The position numbers and the translations under genes were made by a program. The notes beneath the pieces are model-generated. The model was not told the origin of the DNA, ran no database searches, and saw only the letters and a list, made by a program, of their open reading frames with translations. From contig NZ_JTDK01000002.1 in NCBI RefSeq assembly GCF_000802305.1, positions 124,001 to 188,000 on the forward strand: DNA of 64,000 nucleotides, given 5' to 3'. This DNA is from Microbacterium mangrovi (GTDB lineage Bacteria > Actinomycetota > Actinomycetes > Actinomycetales > Microbacteriaceae). Below, in pieces: positions 17,661 through 27,661 of the stretch (positions are counted from its first letter, which is position 1; every line of letters begins with the position of its first letter).

Positions 17661-19142
17661 ATGGCCGACACGTCACACGGTGGGCTCTCCCCGGTGCTGT
17701 CTGACCTGGACATGCTGGTCGACGATCTGGGGGCGGCGCGGGCCCGCGCCGCGTCCGCGTTCGCAGTGGAGATGCACTTCTTCGCCGGGGTCGCCGCCCT
17801 GGTACGACGGCGGGAACACGAGCGCGCCCAGCAGGCCGACACCGGCGCGGTGGTGTCCGCCTCGCAGTTGGCGATGCGGGAGATCTACGCCGAGATCGCC
17901 GCAGCGCTGCGCCTGTCCGAGTACCAGGTGGCGTCCCGGGTGAACCAGGCACACGTGCTGATGACCCGGTTCACCGAGACCATGTACGAGGTCAGCGACG
18001 GCAACGTGTCCCCGCAGCATGCGACCACGATCGCGGATGTCGGCGGCGTCATCGACGACCCCGACATCCGCGCCGAGTATGAGCGGTACGCGATCGATCT
18101 GGCCGCAGAGCTCACCCCCGCCCAGTTGAAGGACGCTCTCGGGGTGCTGGTGGACCGGCTCGACCCGGACGGCACCCAGGCCCGGATCAAAGAAGCCGTG
18201 CAACGCCGCTCAGTACGCAAACGCAGCGTGGAGCCCGGGGTGGGGCAGTTGATCATCACCGGTCCCACCGCCCACATCGAAGGCACCTACAACCGGCTCA
18301 CCGACATCGCCACCGAACTCCACACCCAAAACCAGAAAGACACCGCCGCCGCGGCCGAGGCGACCGAAGCTGCAGTAGCCGCGGGTGCAACCGAGGTCGA
18401 TGCAGTCAACTCGGAAGCCGGCGACGACGCCGACGCCGCGACTCCCTTCGTTCCGGATGAGCGCACCCGGGCGCAGATCATGGCCGATGTCGCCCTGGAC
18501 CTGATGCTCACCAACGTCCCCGACGCACACGGCACCACCACCGAACACCGCGATGCACTCGGCGCCATCCAAGCCACCGTGCACCTGACCATCCCCGCCT
18601 CCACCCTGGCCGGCACCACCACCGGGGGTGCGCAGATCCCCGGCGCCGGACTCGTGGATGACGACACCGCCCGACACCTCGCCGGCGGATCCGACGACTG
18701 GTACCGGATCTTCACCGACCCGGCCACCGGAACCCCGGTCACCGTCGACAAACGCCGACCCTGCACCGCCATGCGACGTCTCCTCCAAGCCAGGGATGAG
18801 ACCTGCCGATTCCCCGGCTGCCGCCGCCCCGCCCGAAAATGCGACATCGACCACACCACCGCACACGCTGACGGCGGACCCACCGCCCTGTGCAACCTCG
18901 CCTGCCTCTGCGAACGCCACCACACCGTCAAACACCACACCGACTGGACCGTGCAGCAACTCCCCGGCGGCATCCTCCACTTCACCTCACCCACACGCCG
19001 CGGCTACCGCACCCGCCCCCCGGCCGCCGTCCGATTCACCCCCGACCGGCCACCCGACCGACCACCTGGCCGGCCCGGGCGTGATTCCGAGGCACCGATC
19101 GGTCACACGACCCTGGCGCCAGACGGCCCGGTACCCTTCTGA
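17661..19142 (+). CDS. DUF222 / 13E12-family HNH endonuclease
   Basis: A 493-residue protein with the N-terminal DUF222 region (about 30-330) and a C-terminal HNH nuclease fold. The nuclease has CRFPGC, then CDIDHT and, after GGPT, CNLACLCERHHTVKH, giving paired zinc Cys residues and the DH/H/H catalytic set. The middle (roughly 230-270) is Ala/Glu-rich low complexity and the last 50 residues are Pro/Arg-rich and probably disordered. ATG 17661 is preceded by GGAGGGGG. The family is abundant and often multi-copy in actinobacteria, with unproven function; the LexA-type promoter suggests DNA-damage induction. Codon use of the 3' half (many CAC/ACC) differs somewhat from neighbours. Confidence 0.9.
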   Translation: MADTSHGGLSPVLSDLDMLVDDLGAARARAASAFAVEMHFFAGVAALVRRREHERAQQADTGAVVSASQLAMREIYAEIAAALRLSEYQVASRVNQAHVLMTRFTETMYEVSDGNVSPQHATTIADVGGVIDDPDIRAEYERYAIDLAAELTPAQLKDALGVLVDRLDPDGTQARIKEAVQRRSVRKRSVEPGVGQLIITGPTAHIEGTYNRLTDIATELHTQNQKDTAAAAEATEAAVAAGATEVDAVNSEAGDDADAATPFVPDERTRAQIMADVALDLMLTNVPDAHGTTTEHRDALGAIQATVHLTIPASTLAGTTTGGAQIPGAGLVDDDTARHLAGGSDDWYRIFTDPATGTPVTVDKRRPCTAMRRLLQARDETCRFPGCRRPARKCDIDHTTAHADGGPTALCNLACLCERHHTVKHHTDWTVQQLPGGILHFTSPTRRGYRTRPPAAVRFTPDRPPDRPPGRPGRDSEAPIGHTTLAPDGPVPF

Positions 19143-19213
19143 CGCCTCCCGTCGGCCCCTGACCCGGCACACCGCCGGTCTCACTGTCGGAGGTCGCGGT
19201 TAAGCTGTCGGGC

Positions 19214-20053
19214 GTGCCTGCCACCCGTATCGTCTCCGTGAACGTCAACGGCATCCGCGCCGCCGTCCGCAAGGGAATGACCGAGTGGCTGGATGCCGCG
19301 AACGTCGACATCCTGTGCCTGCAAGAGGTCCGGGCCACCGCGACCGAGCTCGCGACCAGCCTGCCGGGGTGGGAGCTGGTGAACTCGGAGGCGCTGCTCA
19401 AGGGCCGTGCCGGGGTGGCCGTGGCGGCCCGCGTCGCCCCGGATGCCGTCCGCACGACGCTGCCGGGCGATGAGACGGATGCCGCGGGCCGGTGGATCGA
19501 AGCCGACTTCACCATCGGCGGGTCCACGGTCACGGTGGTGAGCGCGTACGTGCACACCGGCGAGGCGGAGACGCCCCGTCAAGACCTCAAGTGGGGCTTC
19601 CTCGACGCGATGACCGCGCGGATGCCGATCCTCCGTGCCGCCTCGCCGCTGTCGGTCATCATGGGCGATCTCAACGTGGGCCACCGCGAGCTCGACATCC
19701 GCAACTGGAAGGGCAACCGCGGCAAGGCCGGGTTCCTCCCGCGCGAGCGGGCCTACTTCGACTGCTGGCTGGGCCCGGACGGCGAGACCGTCGAGTGCGT
19801 CGACGGCACCACCGGCACCGGCATGGGCTGGGTCGACCTGGGCCGCCGCTTCGCCGGCGAGGTCGACGGTCCGTACACGTGGTGGTCGATGCGCGGGCGC
19901 GCGTTCGACAACGACACCGGGTGGCGCATCGACTACCAGCTCGCCACCCCCGAGCTGGCCGCGAAGGCACAGAGCTACAGCGTGTTCCGGGCATCCGCGT
20001 GGGACACCCGCTGGAGCGACCACGCCCCCGTCATCGTCGACTACGACCTCTGA
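19214..20053 (+). CDS. xthA: Exodeoxyribonuclease III / AP endonuclease
   Basis: A 279-residue metal-dependent nuclease that cuts at abasic sites and trims 3' ends in base-excision repair. The endonuclease/exonuclease/phosphatase fold is marked by VSVNVNGIRAA at the start, LQEVRA (metal-binding Glu), MGDLNVGHRELDI in the middle, RIDYQLATPEL and the terminal SDHAPVIVDYDL with the catalytic Asp-His. GTG 19214 gives the right N-terminus. It is downstream of the putatively SOS-controlled HNH gene (71 nt), so damage-induced read-through is possible but not shown. Confidence 0.93.
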   Translation: MPATRIVSVNVNGIRAAVRKGMTEWLDAANVDILCLQEVRATATELATSLPGWELVNSEALLKGRAGVAVAARVAPDAVRTTLPGDETDAAGRWIEADFTIGGSTVTVVSAYVHTGEAETPRQDLKWGFLDAMTARMPILRAASPLSVIMGDLNVGHRELDIRNWKGNRGKAGFLPRERAYFDCWLGPDGETVECVDGTTGTGMGWVDLGRRFAGEVDGPYTWWSMRGRAFDNDTGWRIDYQLATPELAAKAQSYSVFRASAWDTRWSDHAPVIVDYDL

Positions 20054-20087
20054 CCCCGCGCCGGGGCGGGCGACGCGGCGCCCGTAG

Positions 20088-21107
<1,020 letters not shown>

Positions 21108-21148
21108 CCGGGGCAGGATGCCACGGCATCCCGACCCACGCCTGCCCA

Positions 21149-21190
21149 TGACGAACCGCCCGCCCCTCCTGGGGGACGGGCGGTTCGTCA
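21149..21190. terminator. Bidirectional terminator between trpS and the S53 peptidase gene
   Basis: A 14-bp perfect stem (TGACGAACCGCCCG and complement, 21149-21162 / 21177-21190) closes a 14-nt C/G-rich loop. It lies between convergent genes, 41 nt after the trpS stop and 9 nt from the peptidase stop, and can serve both strands. Confidence 0.85.
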
Positions 21191-21199
21191 TCTGCCCGG

Positions 21200-24100
21200 C
21201 TACTTGGCGGCGAGCGCCTGGTCGATCCCCGCGAGGGGCGAACCGAGACCGGTCACGGTGTCGAAGCCGGGACCGGCGGTGCACTCCTGCTCGCAGAGAC
21301 CGTTCGTTCCGGCGGTGATGTCGCTCAGCGCCGAACCCAGCGAGTAGATCGCCTTGTGCATCGTGTCGCCGTCGGCGGCGTCGGACGCGAGCTTCGCCTT
21401 GCCGTTCGCCTCGCGCAGCTGGTCGGCCGCGGTGACGATGGCGGCCCACGACGGTGACGAGAGGCTCGTGCCGCCGACCTGCATCCAGTAGTGCGTGCCG
21501 TCCGCCACGGTGACGTACACGGCCACGCCGGTGGCCGGGTCGGCGTTGAAGCTGACATCCGGGGTGGCCCGGTGGTCCGAGGTCACGACGCCGTGCTGAT
21601 AGGCGGGCTGCTTCTCGAAGAAGCTGAAGCCGCCGCCTCCGTTCGCCCACGCGACCTCGCTCGACGTGCTGCCGTCGGCCGCCAGCGTCATCCGGGTGCC
21701 GCCCACGGCGAGCGCGTACGGGTTGGTGCTCGAGTACCCCGAGGGCCATCCGTCATCGCCCGTCGACTGCGTGCACAGCGTGTCGCTCAGCTTGCAGTGC
21801 TGGTCGTAGAACGACTCCTCCGAGAACTCGCCCATGCCCCAGCTGTTGTTGACGGCATCCGGGTGCAGGCTCGCCGCGACGTCGACGGCCTGGTACAGCC
21901 CGGCGGCGGAGGCATCCTTCGCCTCGACGAGGACCACCTTCGCCTTCGGGACGATCGAGTGGATCGTCTCGATGTCGAGGGCGGCCTCCTCGTTCCACCC
22001 GTCGTTCTGCGCGGGCTTGGTGCCCTCCGCGTAGACGGTCCGGAAGTCGAAGCAGTCCGCGGCATCCGCCCCGGTCGAACCGCAGGTGAGCGGCAGGCCG
22101 AACTGGGTCGAGAACGCGTCGACGTCGCTCGCGGCGTTCGGGTAGTCGTACGCGATCGAGATCGCGACGGTCTGCCCGGTGCCGTCCCCGGTGAGTCCCA
22201 GGCGCTTCTGGATCTGCTGCGGGGTGTAGCCGCGCGGGCCGGCCGGAGGGCCGAAGCCCGCCCGAGTGGCGACGCTCTTCGACTGGATCACGTGCGGGGC
22301 ACTGGCGACGCCGATCGGCATGAAGTTCTGCTTCAGTGCGGTCGGAGTCATGGCCTTCGCGACGGCGGACGCCGCCGGCGCCGGCGCTGCGGCATCCGCC
22401 CCCGTCGCGGGCTTCGCACCCGTTGCCTGCAGCACCGTGATGCCGTGCGGGAACGGGTCGGTGGCGCGCGAGTCGACGTCGAAGCCGCCGCTGGTCAGCT
22501 CGTTCTGGTTGTACGCGGCGTAGTCCTTCTGGACGGCGACGAGGGTCGTCGTCTTGCCCGGGTAGAGCGGAGCCGGGGTGATGTGGCCCGCGTCATACGC
22601 GAATGCGGACCCTGCGGAGTACGCGTAGGCGTCGTCGGCCGGGCTCGTCAATGGGAGCGCGTACGAGAGCACACCGCTGTCGGTGCCGAAGAACATCTCG
22701 GTGCCGTCCTGGGCGAAGCCGAACACGCCCTGCGAATTGGTCGCCATCGTCTGCTGGTCCTGCTGAGTCGCCGACGCCCCCTGGATCTTGCTGATCTCGA
22801 ACCAGTGCAGCCAGAAGAGACCCTGATCCGGAGACGACGCGTAGCCGGAGAAGGTCTGCGCGCCGTCGGAGTCCATGGTCTTCAGGACGTCACCCGTCGA
22901 GCCCCGGACGATCATCACGGTGTGGGACGATCCCGGCTTGTCACCGCCGAAGCCGAACGCCACGCCGTCGCCGCCGGCGCCGGGGATGTCGCTCGACGCG
23001 TACACGCCGGACTGCTGCTCGATCCAGGCTGCCTGGTCGGCGGACGTCTGCGTCGTGATGTCCACGCTCCACAGGTGCTTTCCGGTCGCAGCGTCCAGGC
23101 CCACCGCCGTGGGCACCGGGCTGGATGCGCCGGTCCTGAGGGCTGAGCGGACACCACCGGTCTCGAGGAACACGTGGCCGTTGGCATCCACCGCGGGGGT
23201 CGAGTAGGCCACCTGCGCCGAACCGGCACCGGCCGGGCGGTACGTCCACGCGGTGCGACCGGTCTCGTCGTACGAGCCGAACGCGGTCTTCGACGACGCG
23301 AGGATGCGCCCGTTCGACACGACGACCTTGTACTGGAAGGCACCGGTGTCCACGTCGGACACGACCTTGCCCGTCGCCGGGTCGATCACGGCGAAGCCGT
23401 TCGACGTGGCGGCGACGACCCGGGTGTGCTTCACGCCCGTGGCATCCAGGACCGGAGCGACCGTGACGTCGTGCACCGACGAGTCGACCGGGGCCTTCCA
23501 CAGCACGACGGTCCTGCCGGCGGCGAGCGCCTTGCCGTCGATCGCGAACACCCCGTGGCTCATGCCGCCGCTGACGATGTCGAGCGTGCCGTCGCCGTTG
23601 ACGTCGACGGCGTCGGTGGCGTACTGGTCACTGAGCAGCGGCTGCTGAGCCGTGGTCTTGCCCTGGATGTTGGTCTGGAAGGCCGTGAGGCTGTAGCCGA
23701 CCGTCAGGTATCCCCCGTCGTAGGGCGTGATCGTGTCGCTCGCGACCGCACCGTTCCGCTGCCACTTCACCCGGCCGTCGGTCGCCCCCAGCGCGAGGAA
23801 CTGCGTCTGGTACGGGCCTTCCGGCCGGGTCTTCGACGGTGCCACACCGTCCGCAGTGGTGACGAGCACCTGGCCCTGACCGCGCGGATCGAGTGCGACG
23901 TCGAGAACGCTCGTCTCGTCTGCACCGGTCGCGGATGCCGTCGCGTACGACCATTCCTGGCCGCCGGCGGCATCCAGCCCGAACACCCTCGACGCGCCGT
24001 CGGTGAGGTCGGCGTTGATGCCGAGTTCGGACGCGATGTAGGCGGGCCGGCCATTCCTGGCGTCGCGGTTCACCTGAAGCGACGTCGGGATGGCACTGTC

Positions 24101-25327
24101 GCGCGTCGCGATGACGCTGCGGGAGCCGGTCTTCGCATCGATGTCGGTGAGCTGCCAGTACACCGCCGACAACGGGTCGTTCTGCTCGGCGACGAGCACG
24201 CCCGTGCCCGCGGCATCCGGCTGGACGATGCGGGGATAGCCCGGGGTCTTCACGTCGAGGTCCGCCTTGCCGGTGGACGTGTCGACGACCAGCACGTGCC
24301 CGGCGGCGGGCCGCGGGTCGCCGAGTCCCATGGGAGTGTCCGACCAGCCGACGGTGAGCCTGCCGGCGCCCATGGAGGTGAGGTCGCTCCAGTCCGCGTC
24401 CGGGACGTGCGTGTCGTACACCCACTTCTGCCTGCCGGTGACCGCGCCGCCGGAGCCGCTGAACGTGTACGACAGGAGGGAGCTGCGACTGTTCCCCTGG
24501 TGCGTCACCGGGTCGAGGTCCCAATTGGGCCCCGTCGTCTCGGCGGCGATCAGCTGGCCGTCCTGTGCCAGCAGGGAGCCCACGGTACCCGGGACCAGGG
24601 TGTGCCACAGCATCCGGCCGGTCTTGCCGTCGAGCACGTTGATGAAGGTTCCGGTCGACAGGTCGGAGTCGGGGACGTGGAACGGGATGTCGGTCGAGCT
24701 TCCGAGGTTGTAGGCGACCGCGACATCCGGCGTGCCATCGTGGTTCACGTCGAGCTGGGCGTACGGGTGGGTCCCCGTGGAGCTCATCTGGTACGGGTTG
24801 AATCCCTCGTACAGGGCCGGGGTGAAATCGTTGCCGGTGTACGGCAGGTCGTAGGTCGCCTGCCACGCCGCGTCGAGATCGTGTGCGCCGATGCTCCAGA
24901 CCGCGTCGCCGTTCTTGTCGTAGCGGGCGACGTTGCCGGCGGAGGTCATCGCGATCCAGTCGCCGGTGCCGGCGAGCGCCATCGTCTCGGTGGCCCCCTG
25001 CATGGTCTCGATGCTGCCCTTGGACACGAAGCCCTTGACGTTCTCGTCATTGGCCGACGGGGAGGATTTCGGAGCGGCGCCGACGCCCTGGAGCGAGACC
25101 GAGGGCGCCGAGTCGCCCTGAGCATCGGCGACCTGGCCCGGCGTTCCGTCGATGCGGGGCGTGACCGTCTTGCTGGCCTTGTTCAGCTGCGTGGCCGAGA
25201 ATTTCGGCCCGTGGGGCTTGCCGTCGGCGGGCGCGGCCTGCGCGGCGGGCGCGGCCACCAGCGCGACCACGGCGGCGGCCGAGGCCGCGAGACACGTCGC
25301 CCGGAGGCGAGTTGTGCGGGGTTTCAT
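21200..25327 (-). CDS. Secreted S53 (sedolisin-type) peptidase with large N-terminal propeller-like region
   Basis: A 1375-residue exported protein. A signal peptide (basic start, hydrophobic core, AQAAPA cleavage region) covers about residues 1-32. Residues ~110-950 look like a beta-propeller: repeated W-containing blades and two calcium-type FG-GAP motifs, DVNHDGTPDVA (~195) and DVNGDGTLDIV (~574). Residues ~1025-1375 are an S53 domain with the Glu/Asp pair in EEAALD (Glu1114, Asp1118), oxyanion Asp1191 in TGDDG and nucleophile Ser1288 in GGTSLSSP, plus a Ca-site-like C-terminus. S53 enzymes usually have a ~180-residue pro-domain; none was recognised, and the propeller occupies its place. 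ATG 25327 has GAAGGAAG upstream. The divergent LuxR-type gene may control it. Confidence 0.88.
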   Translation of the reverse strand: MKPRTTRLRATCLAASAAAVVALVAAPAAQAAPADGKPHGPKFSATQLNKASKTVTPRIDGTPGQVADAQGDSAPSVSLQGVGAAPKSSPSANDENVKGFVSKGSIETMQGATETMALAGTGDWIAMTSAGNVARYDKNGDAVWSIGAHDLDAAWQATYDLPYTGNDFTPALYEGFNPYQMSSTGTHPYAQLDVNHDGTPDVAVAYNLGSSTDIPFHVPDSDLSTGTFINVLDGKTGRMLWHTLVPGTVGSLLAQDGQLIAAETTGPNWDLDPVTHQGNSRSSLLSYTFSGSGGAVTGRQKWVYDTHVPDADWSDLTSMGAGRLTVGWSDTPMGLGDPRPAAGHVLVVDTSTGKADLDVKTPGYPRIVQPDAAGTGVLVAEQNDPLSAVYWQLTDIDAKTGSRSVIATRDSAIPTSLQVNRDARNGRPAYIASELGINADLTDGASRVFGLDAAGGQEWSYATASATGADETSVLDVALDPRGQGQVLVTTADGVAPSKTRPEGPYQTQFLALGATDGRVKWQRNGAVASDTITPYDGGYLTVGYSLTAFQTNIQGKTTAQQPLLSDQYATDAVDVNGDGTLDIVSGGMSHGVFAIDGKALAAGRTVVLWKAPVDSSVHDVTVAPVLDATGVKHTRVVAATSNGFAVIDPATGKVVSDVDTGAFQYKVVVSNGRILASSKTAFGSYDETGRTAWTYRPAGAGSAQVAYSTPAVDANGHVFLETGGVRSALRTGASSPVPTAVGLDAATGKHLWSVDITTQTSADQAAWIEQQSGVYASSDIPGAGGDGVAFGFGGDKPGSSHTVMIVRGSTGDVLKTMDSDGAQTFSGYASSPDQGLFWLHWFEISKIQGASATQQDQQTMATNSQGVFGFAQDGTEMFFGTDSGVLSYALPLTSPADDAYAYSAGSAFAYDAGHITPAPLYPGKTTTLVAVQKDYAAYNQNELTSGGFDVDSRATDPFPHGITVLQATGAKPATGADAAAPAPAASAVAKAMTPTALKQNFMPIGVASAPHVIQSKSVATRAGFGPPAGPRGYTPQQIQKRLGLTGDGTGQTVAISIAYDYPNAASDVDAFSTQFGLPLTCGSTGADAADCFDFRTVYAEGTKPAQNDGWNEEAALDIETIHSIVPKAKVVLVEAKDASAAGLYQAVDVAASLHPDAVNNSWGMGEFSEESFYDQHCKLSDTLCTQSTGDDGWPSGYSSTNPYALAVGGTRMTLAADGSTSSEVAWANGGGGFSFFEKQPAYQHGVVTSDHRATPDVSFNADPATGVAVYVTVADGTHYWMQVGGTSLSSPSWAAIVTAADQLREANGKAKLASDAADGDTMHKAIYSLGSALSDITAGTNGLCEQECTAGPGFDTVTGLGSPLAGIDQALAAK

Positions 25328-25489
25328 AGGGCTTCCTTCACCTGGGGTGTGCGGATGCCGTCTGCAACGGTTGCGCCGACGGCCTAGTCATCCTCCCAGC
25401 TGATTCATGCCTAAAACGGACAACTACCGGTCATTGGCCTGTTTCGGCCGCTATGATCGAGGGACACTTCTATGGTGAGGAGAACCAGG

Positions 25490-26452
25490 GTGCTCGATGG
25501 AGTGGGCCTCGGCGAGGCAGAGGAACGCGCCTACCGGCTGCTGTTGCGCGTGCCGAGTCTGACCGCGCGTGAGATCGCGACGCACATGGAGACGCCGCCC
25601 GGCATCTCACGGCGCGCGGCCGACGCGCTGGTCGAGATCGGGCTCGCGAACGCCGACGATGCGACCCCGGCCAGATACACGGCGATCGACCCGCGCATCG
25701 CGATTCCGGCCCTGGTGCGAATGCGACAGGCGGAGTTGGCGCGCACCTCCGCGGCACTGCCGAGCTACGCCGCCGAATACCAGGAGCGGATGCTGCGCAC
25801 CGAGCCGCAGCGCCTCGTCGAGGTGCTCGACGGACCGGGAGCCATCACCGAACGGGTCTCGACGCTGCTGCGATCCGCCGAAGAGGAGGTGCTCGCCTTC
25901 GACGAGCCCCCGTACGTGGGCGGCACCCCGTCGGCGAACACCGACGAGTACGACCTGCTGGCCCGGGGCGTCGCGGTGCGGGCGGTGTATGCCGCCGAGG
26001 CGCTGTCGATCGACGGCAAGGCCGACGACATCCGTGACCTCGTCGAGCGCGGCGAGCAGGCGCGCGTGGTGCCGCACGTCCCCCTGAAGATGGTGCTCGT
26101 CGACCGCCGTGCCGCCGTGATCCCGCTCACAGCGCGGGCGGAGAGCGTGCGCACCACCGCCGTGGTGGTGTGGCAGTCGCGGCTGTGCGACGCGCTCATC
26201 GAACTGTTCGAAGCGACGTGGGAGCGCGCCACTCCCGTGTTCGCTCTGGCCTCGGCGGTGCCCGACATGGAGGCCGTCGACCGCGAGCTGCTGTCGCTGC
26301 TGAACGCAGGCCTCAAGGACGAGACGATCGCCCGGCAGCTCGGACTGTCCGAGCGCACCGTCCGTCGCCGGGTCGCAGACCTGCTCTCCCGGCTCGGCGC
26401 GACCAGCCGGTTCCAGGCCGGCGCCAAGGCCGCCGCCCGCGGCTGGATCTAG
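25490..26452 (+). CDS. LuxR-type helix-turn-helix regulator with N-terminal TrmB-like winged helix
   Basis: A 320-residue DNA-binding protein. Residues 1-70 resemble a winged helix (LTAREIATHM... ISRRAADALVEIGLA), a central ~180-residue region may be a sensor of the TrmB/phospholipase-D-like type, and the C-terminus is a LuxR/GerE helix-turn-helix (LNAGLKDETIARQLGLSERT). GTG 25490 is chosen because GAGGAG lies 7 nt ahead and the family usually starts near this LDGVGL; an in-frame ATG at 25472 would add six basic residues and is possible. It is divergent from the S53 peptidase across about 145 nt, so control of that gene is a reasonable guess. A -10-like TATGAT is at 25452-25457. Confidence 0.85.
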   Translation: MLDGVGLGEAEERAYRLLLRVPSLTAREIATHMETPPGISRRAADALVEIGLANADDATPARYTAIDPRIAIPALVRMRQAELARTSAALPSYAAEYQERMLRTEPQRLVEVLDGPGAITERVSTLLRSAEEEVLAFDEPPYVGGTPSANTDEYDLLARGVAVRAVYAAEALSIDGKADDIRDLVERGEQARVVPHVPLKMVLVDRRAAVIPLTARAESVRTTAVVVWQSRLCDALIELFEATWERATPVFALASAVPDMEAVDRELLSLLNAGLKDETIARQLGLSERTVRRRVADLLSRLGATSRFQAGAKAAARGWI

Positions 26453-26478
26453 GGACCGGTCCGCGGCGCCCGAGCGGG

Positions 26479-26574
26479 CCGAACGCAGGACCAATCCGCG
26501 GCGGACTCCGCCTCTCCTGCGTGAGCGGGCGGGAGAGAAGCCGGTTCCGGGGCGTTCGTCCTGCATTCGGTACC
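26479..26574. repeat. Palindromic element A (3' of the DUF559 gene)
   Basis: A 96-nt imperfect palindrome. Outer arms are CCGAACGCAGGAC (26479-26491) and GTCCTGCATTCGG (26558-26570), 12 of 13 paired; CTCTCCTGC and GCGGGAGAG pair again near the centre. Its gene-side end TCCTGCATTCGGTACC abuts the DUF559 stop codon and is the exact complement of the gene-side end of element B. It also lies between convergent genes and may terminate both. Confidence 0.75.
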
Positions 26575-27435
26575 TCAGACCAGCCGCCGCGGGGCGTCGC
26601 GAGCTGTGCGAAGTCCCCGAATCGCCCGCACCACCACCTCGGGATCGTTGAGGATGGTCGTGGCCGCCAGCCGCAAGGTGTGGAACCCGAGCGCTGCCAG
26701 GGCGGCATCCCGCCGCCGGTCGTTCGCGTGCGCTGCCCAGTCGCCGTGGAATGCGCGGCTGTCGCACTCGATCACCAGCCAGTCGTCGATGACGAGGTCG
26801 ACGAACCCCACTCCGGGAAAGGCGACCTGGAGGTCGACCCGACAACCGAGGCTGCGGGCGATGAGCCGAACGAGACTCTCGGTGCCTGACTGCGCCCGTC
26901 CATCCACCCAGCCTCGCAAGGCCTGGAAGCGGCGCGGAAGCAGCGCGAAGACCTCAGTGAGCTGTTCGTCCATGAGGTGGCCGCCGTTCAGCGCGCTGTC
27001 GAGCGTTGCGATCGCGCGGCGGGGTGACTGGCAGCGGACGCTGTGTGCGAGCGCATCCACGATCGGGACGCAGGTGTCTCCGTGAACGTCCGAACTCGGC
27101 TCGGCCCAGTGCACCACCGTGTCCCGATCGCGGCGGGCTGCGAGGGGGCGGCGGGCGTCGCTCGGCGCACGCAGCCGGCTTCCGGTCGACGGCACCTGCA
27201 CATGGAGTGCGGCATTGGTGTGGACGAAGATCTCCCGCTGCTGCAGGAGGGACAGGCACGTCAATCGCCCGCCCACCCGCGTCGCCTGGATGATGTCCTC
27301 CGGGGTGCCGGGCAGGACGAAGTGCCCCCGGCGTGCGCGAATGAGTGTTCCGGCGGCAACCGCGTCCGCGATCTTCCGCCGGGTCATCCCCTGCCGATGA
27401 AGGTCGGCGGTGGTGTAGACGGGGAAGGCGGACAT
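26575..27435 (-). CDS. DUF559 / Vsr-like endonuclease-fold protein with AbiEi-like N-terminus
   Basis: A 286-residue cytosolic protein. Residues ~5-55 resemble the winged-helix start of AbiEi-type antitoxins (TTADLHRQGMTRRKIADAV). The C-terminal third has the DUF559 pattern of restriction-like folds: FVDLVIDDWLVIECDSRAFHG, where the Asp and E-x-D residues could bind metal, then a conserved ALAALGFHTLRL. ATG 27435 is used; a GTG 6 nt upstream is possible. No partner toxin lies next to it. Such genes are common in Microbacteriaceae and uncharacterised. The flanking inverted palindromes suggest the gene moved as a cassette. Confidence 0.75.
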   Translation of the reverse strand: MSAFPVYTTADLHRQGMTRRKIADAVAAGTLIRARRGHFVLPGTPEDIIQATRVGGRLTCLSLLQQREIFVHTNAALHVQVPSTGSRLRAPSDARRPLAARRDRDTVVHWAEPSSDVHGDTCVPIVDALAHSVRCQSPRRAIATLDSALNGGHLMDEQLTEVFALLPRRFQALRGWVDGRAQSGTESLVRLIARSLGCRVDLQVAFPGVGFVDLVIDDWLVIECDSRAFHGDWAAHANDRRRDAALAALGFHTLRLAATTILNDPEVVVRAIRGLRTARDAPRRLV

Positions 27436-27512
27436 CGCCACTCAATCTGCGCCCTCCGGCATCCGCCGCGCCACCCGGAAAGCGAGCCTGTGGATAACTC
27501 GAGCCCGCCGCT

Positions 27513-27612
27513 GGTACCGAATGCAGGATGAACGACCCATGGCCGCCCTGCGCGCCGCGGCTTTCCGCGGCCGGCTTCGGGTGCGAAGACAAGTGATCCT
27601 GCGTTCGGTACG
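27513..27612. repeat. Palindromic element B (5' of the DUF559 gene)
   Basis: A 100-nt imperfect palindrome with ends CCGAATGCAGGAT (27517-27529) and ATCCTGCGTTCGG (27596-27608), each extended by GTAC, and an inner GCCGCGG/CCGCGGC stem. Its left end GGTACCGAATGCAGGA is the complement of the right end of element A, so the two elements face each other across the gene. It lies between divergent genes, so it is not simply a terminator. Confidence 0.75.
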
Positions 27613-27661
27613 TTGCGGCCGGGTCGGCCCGCGTTGCCCGACGCCGTGGCAGGATGGGCGC

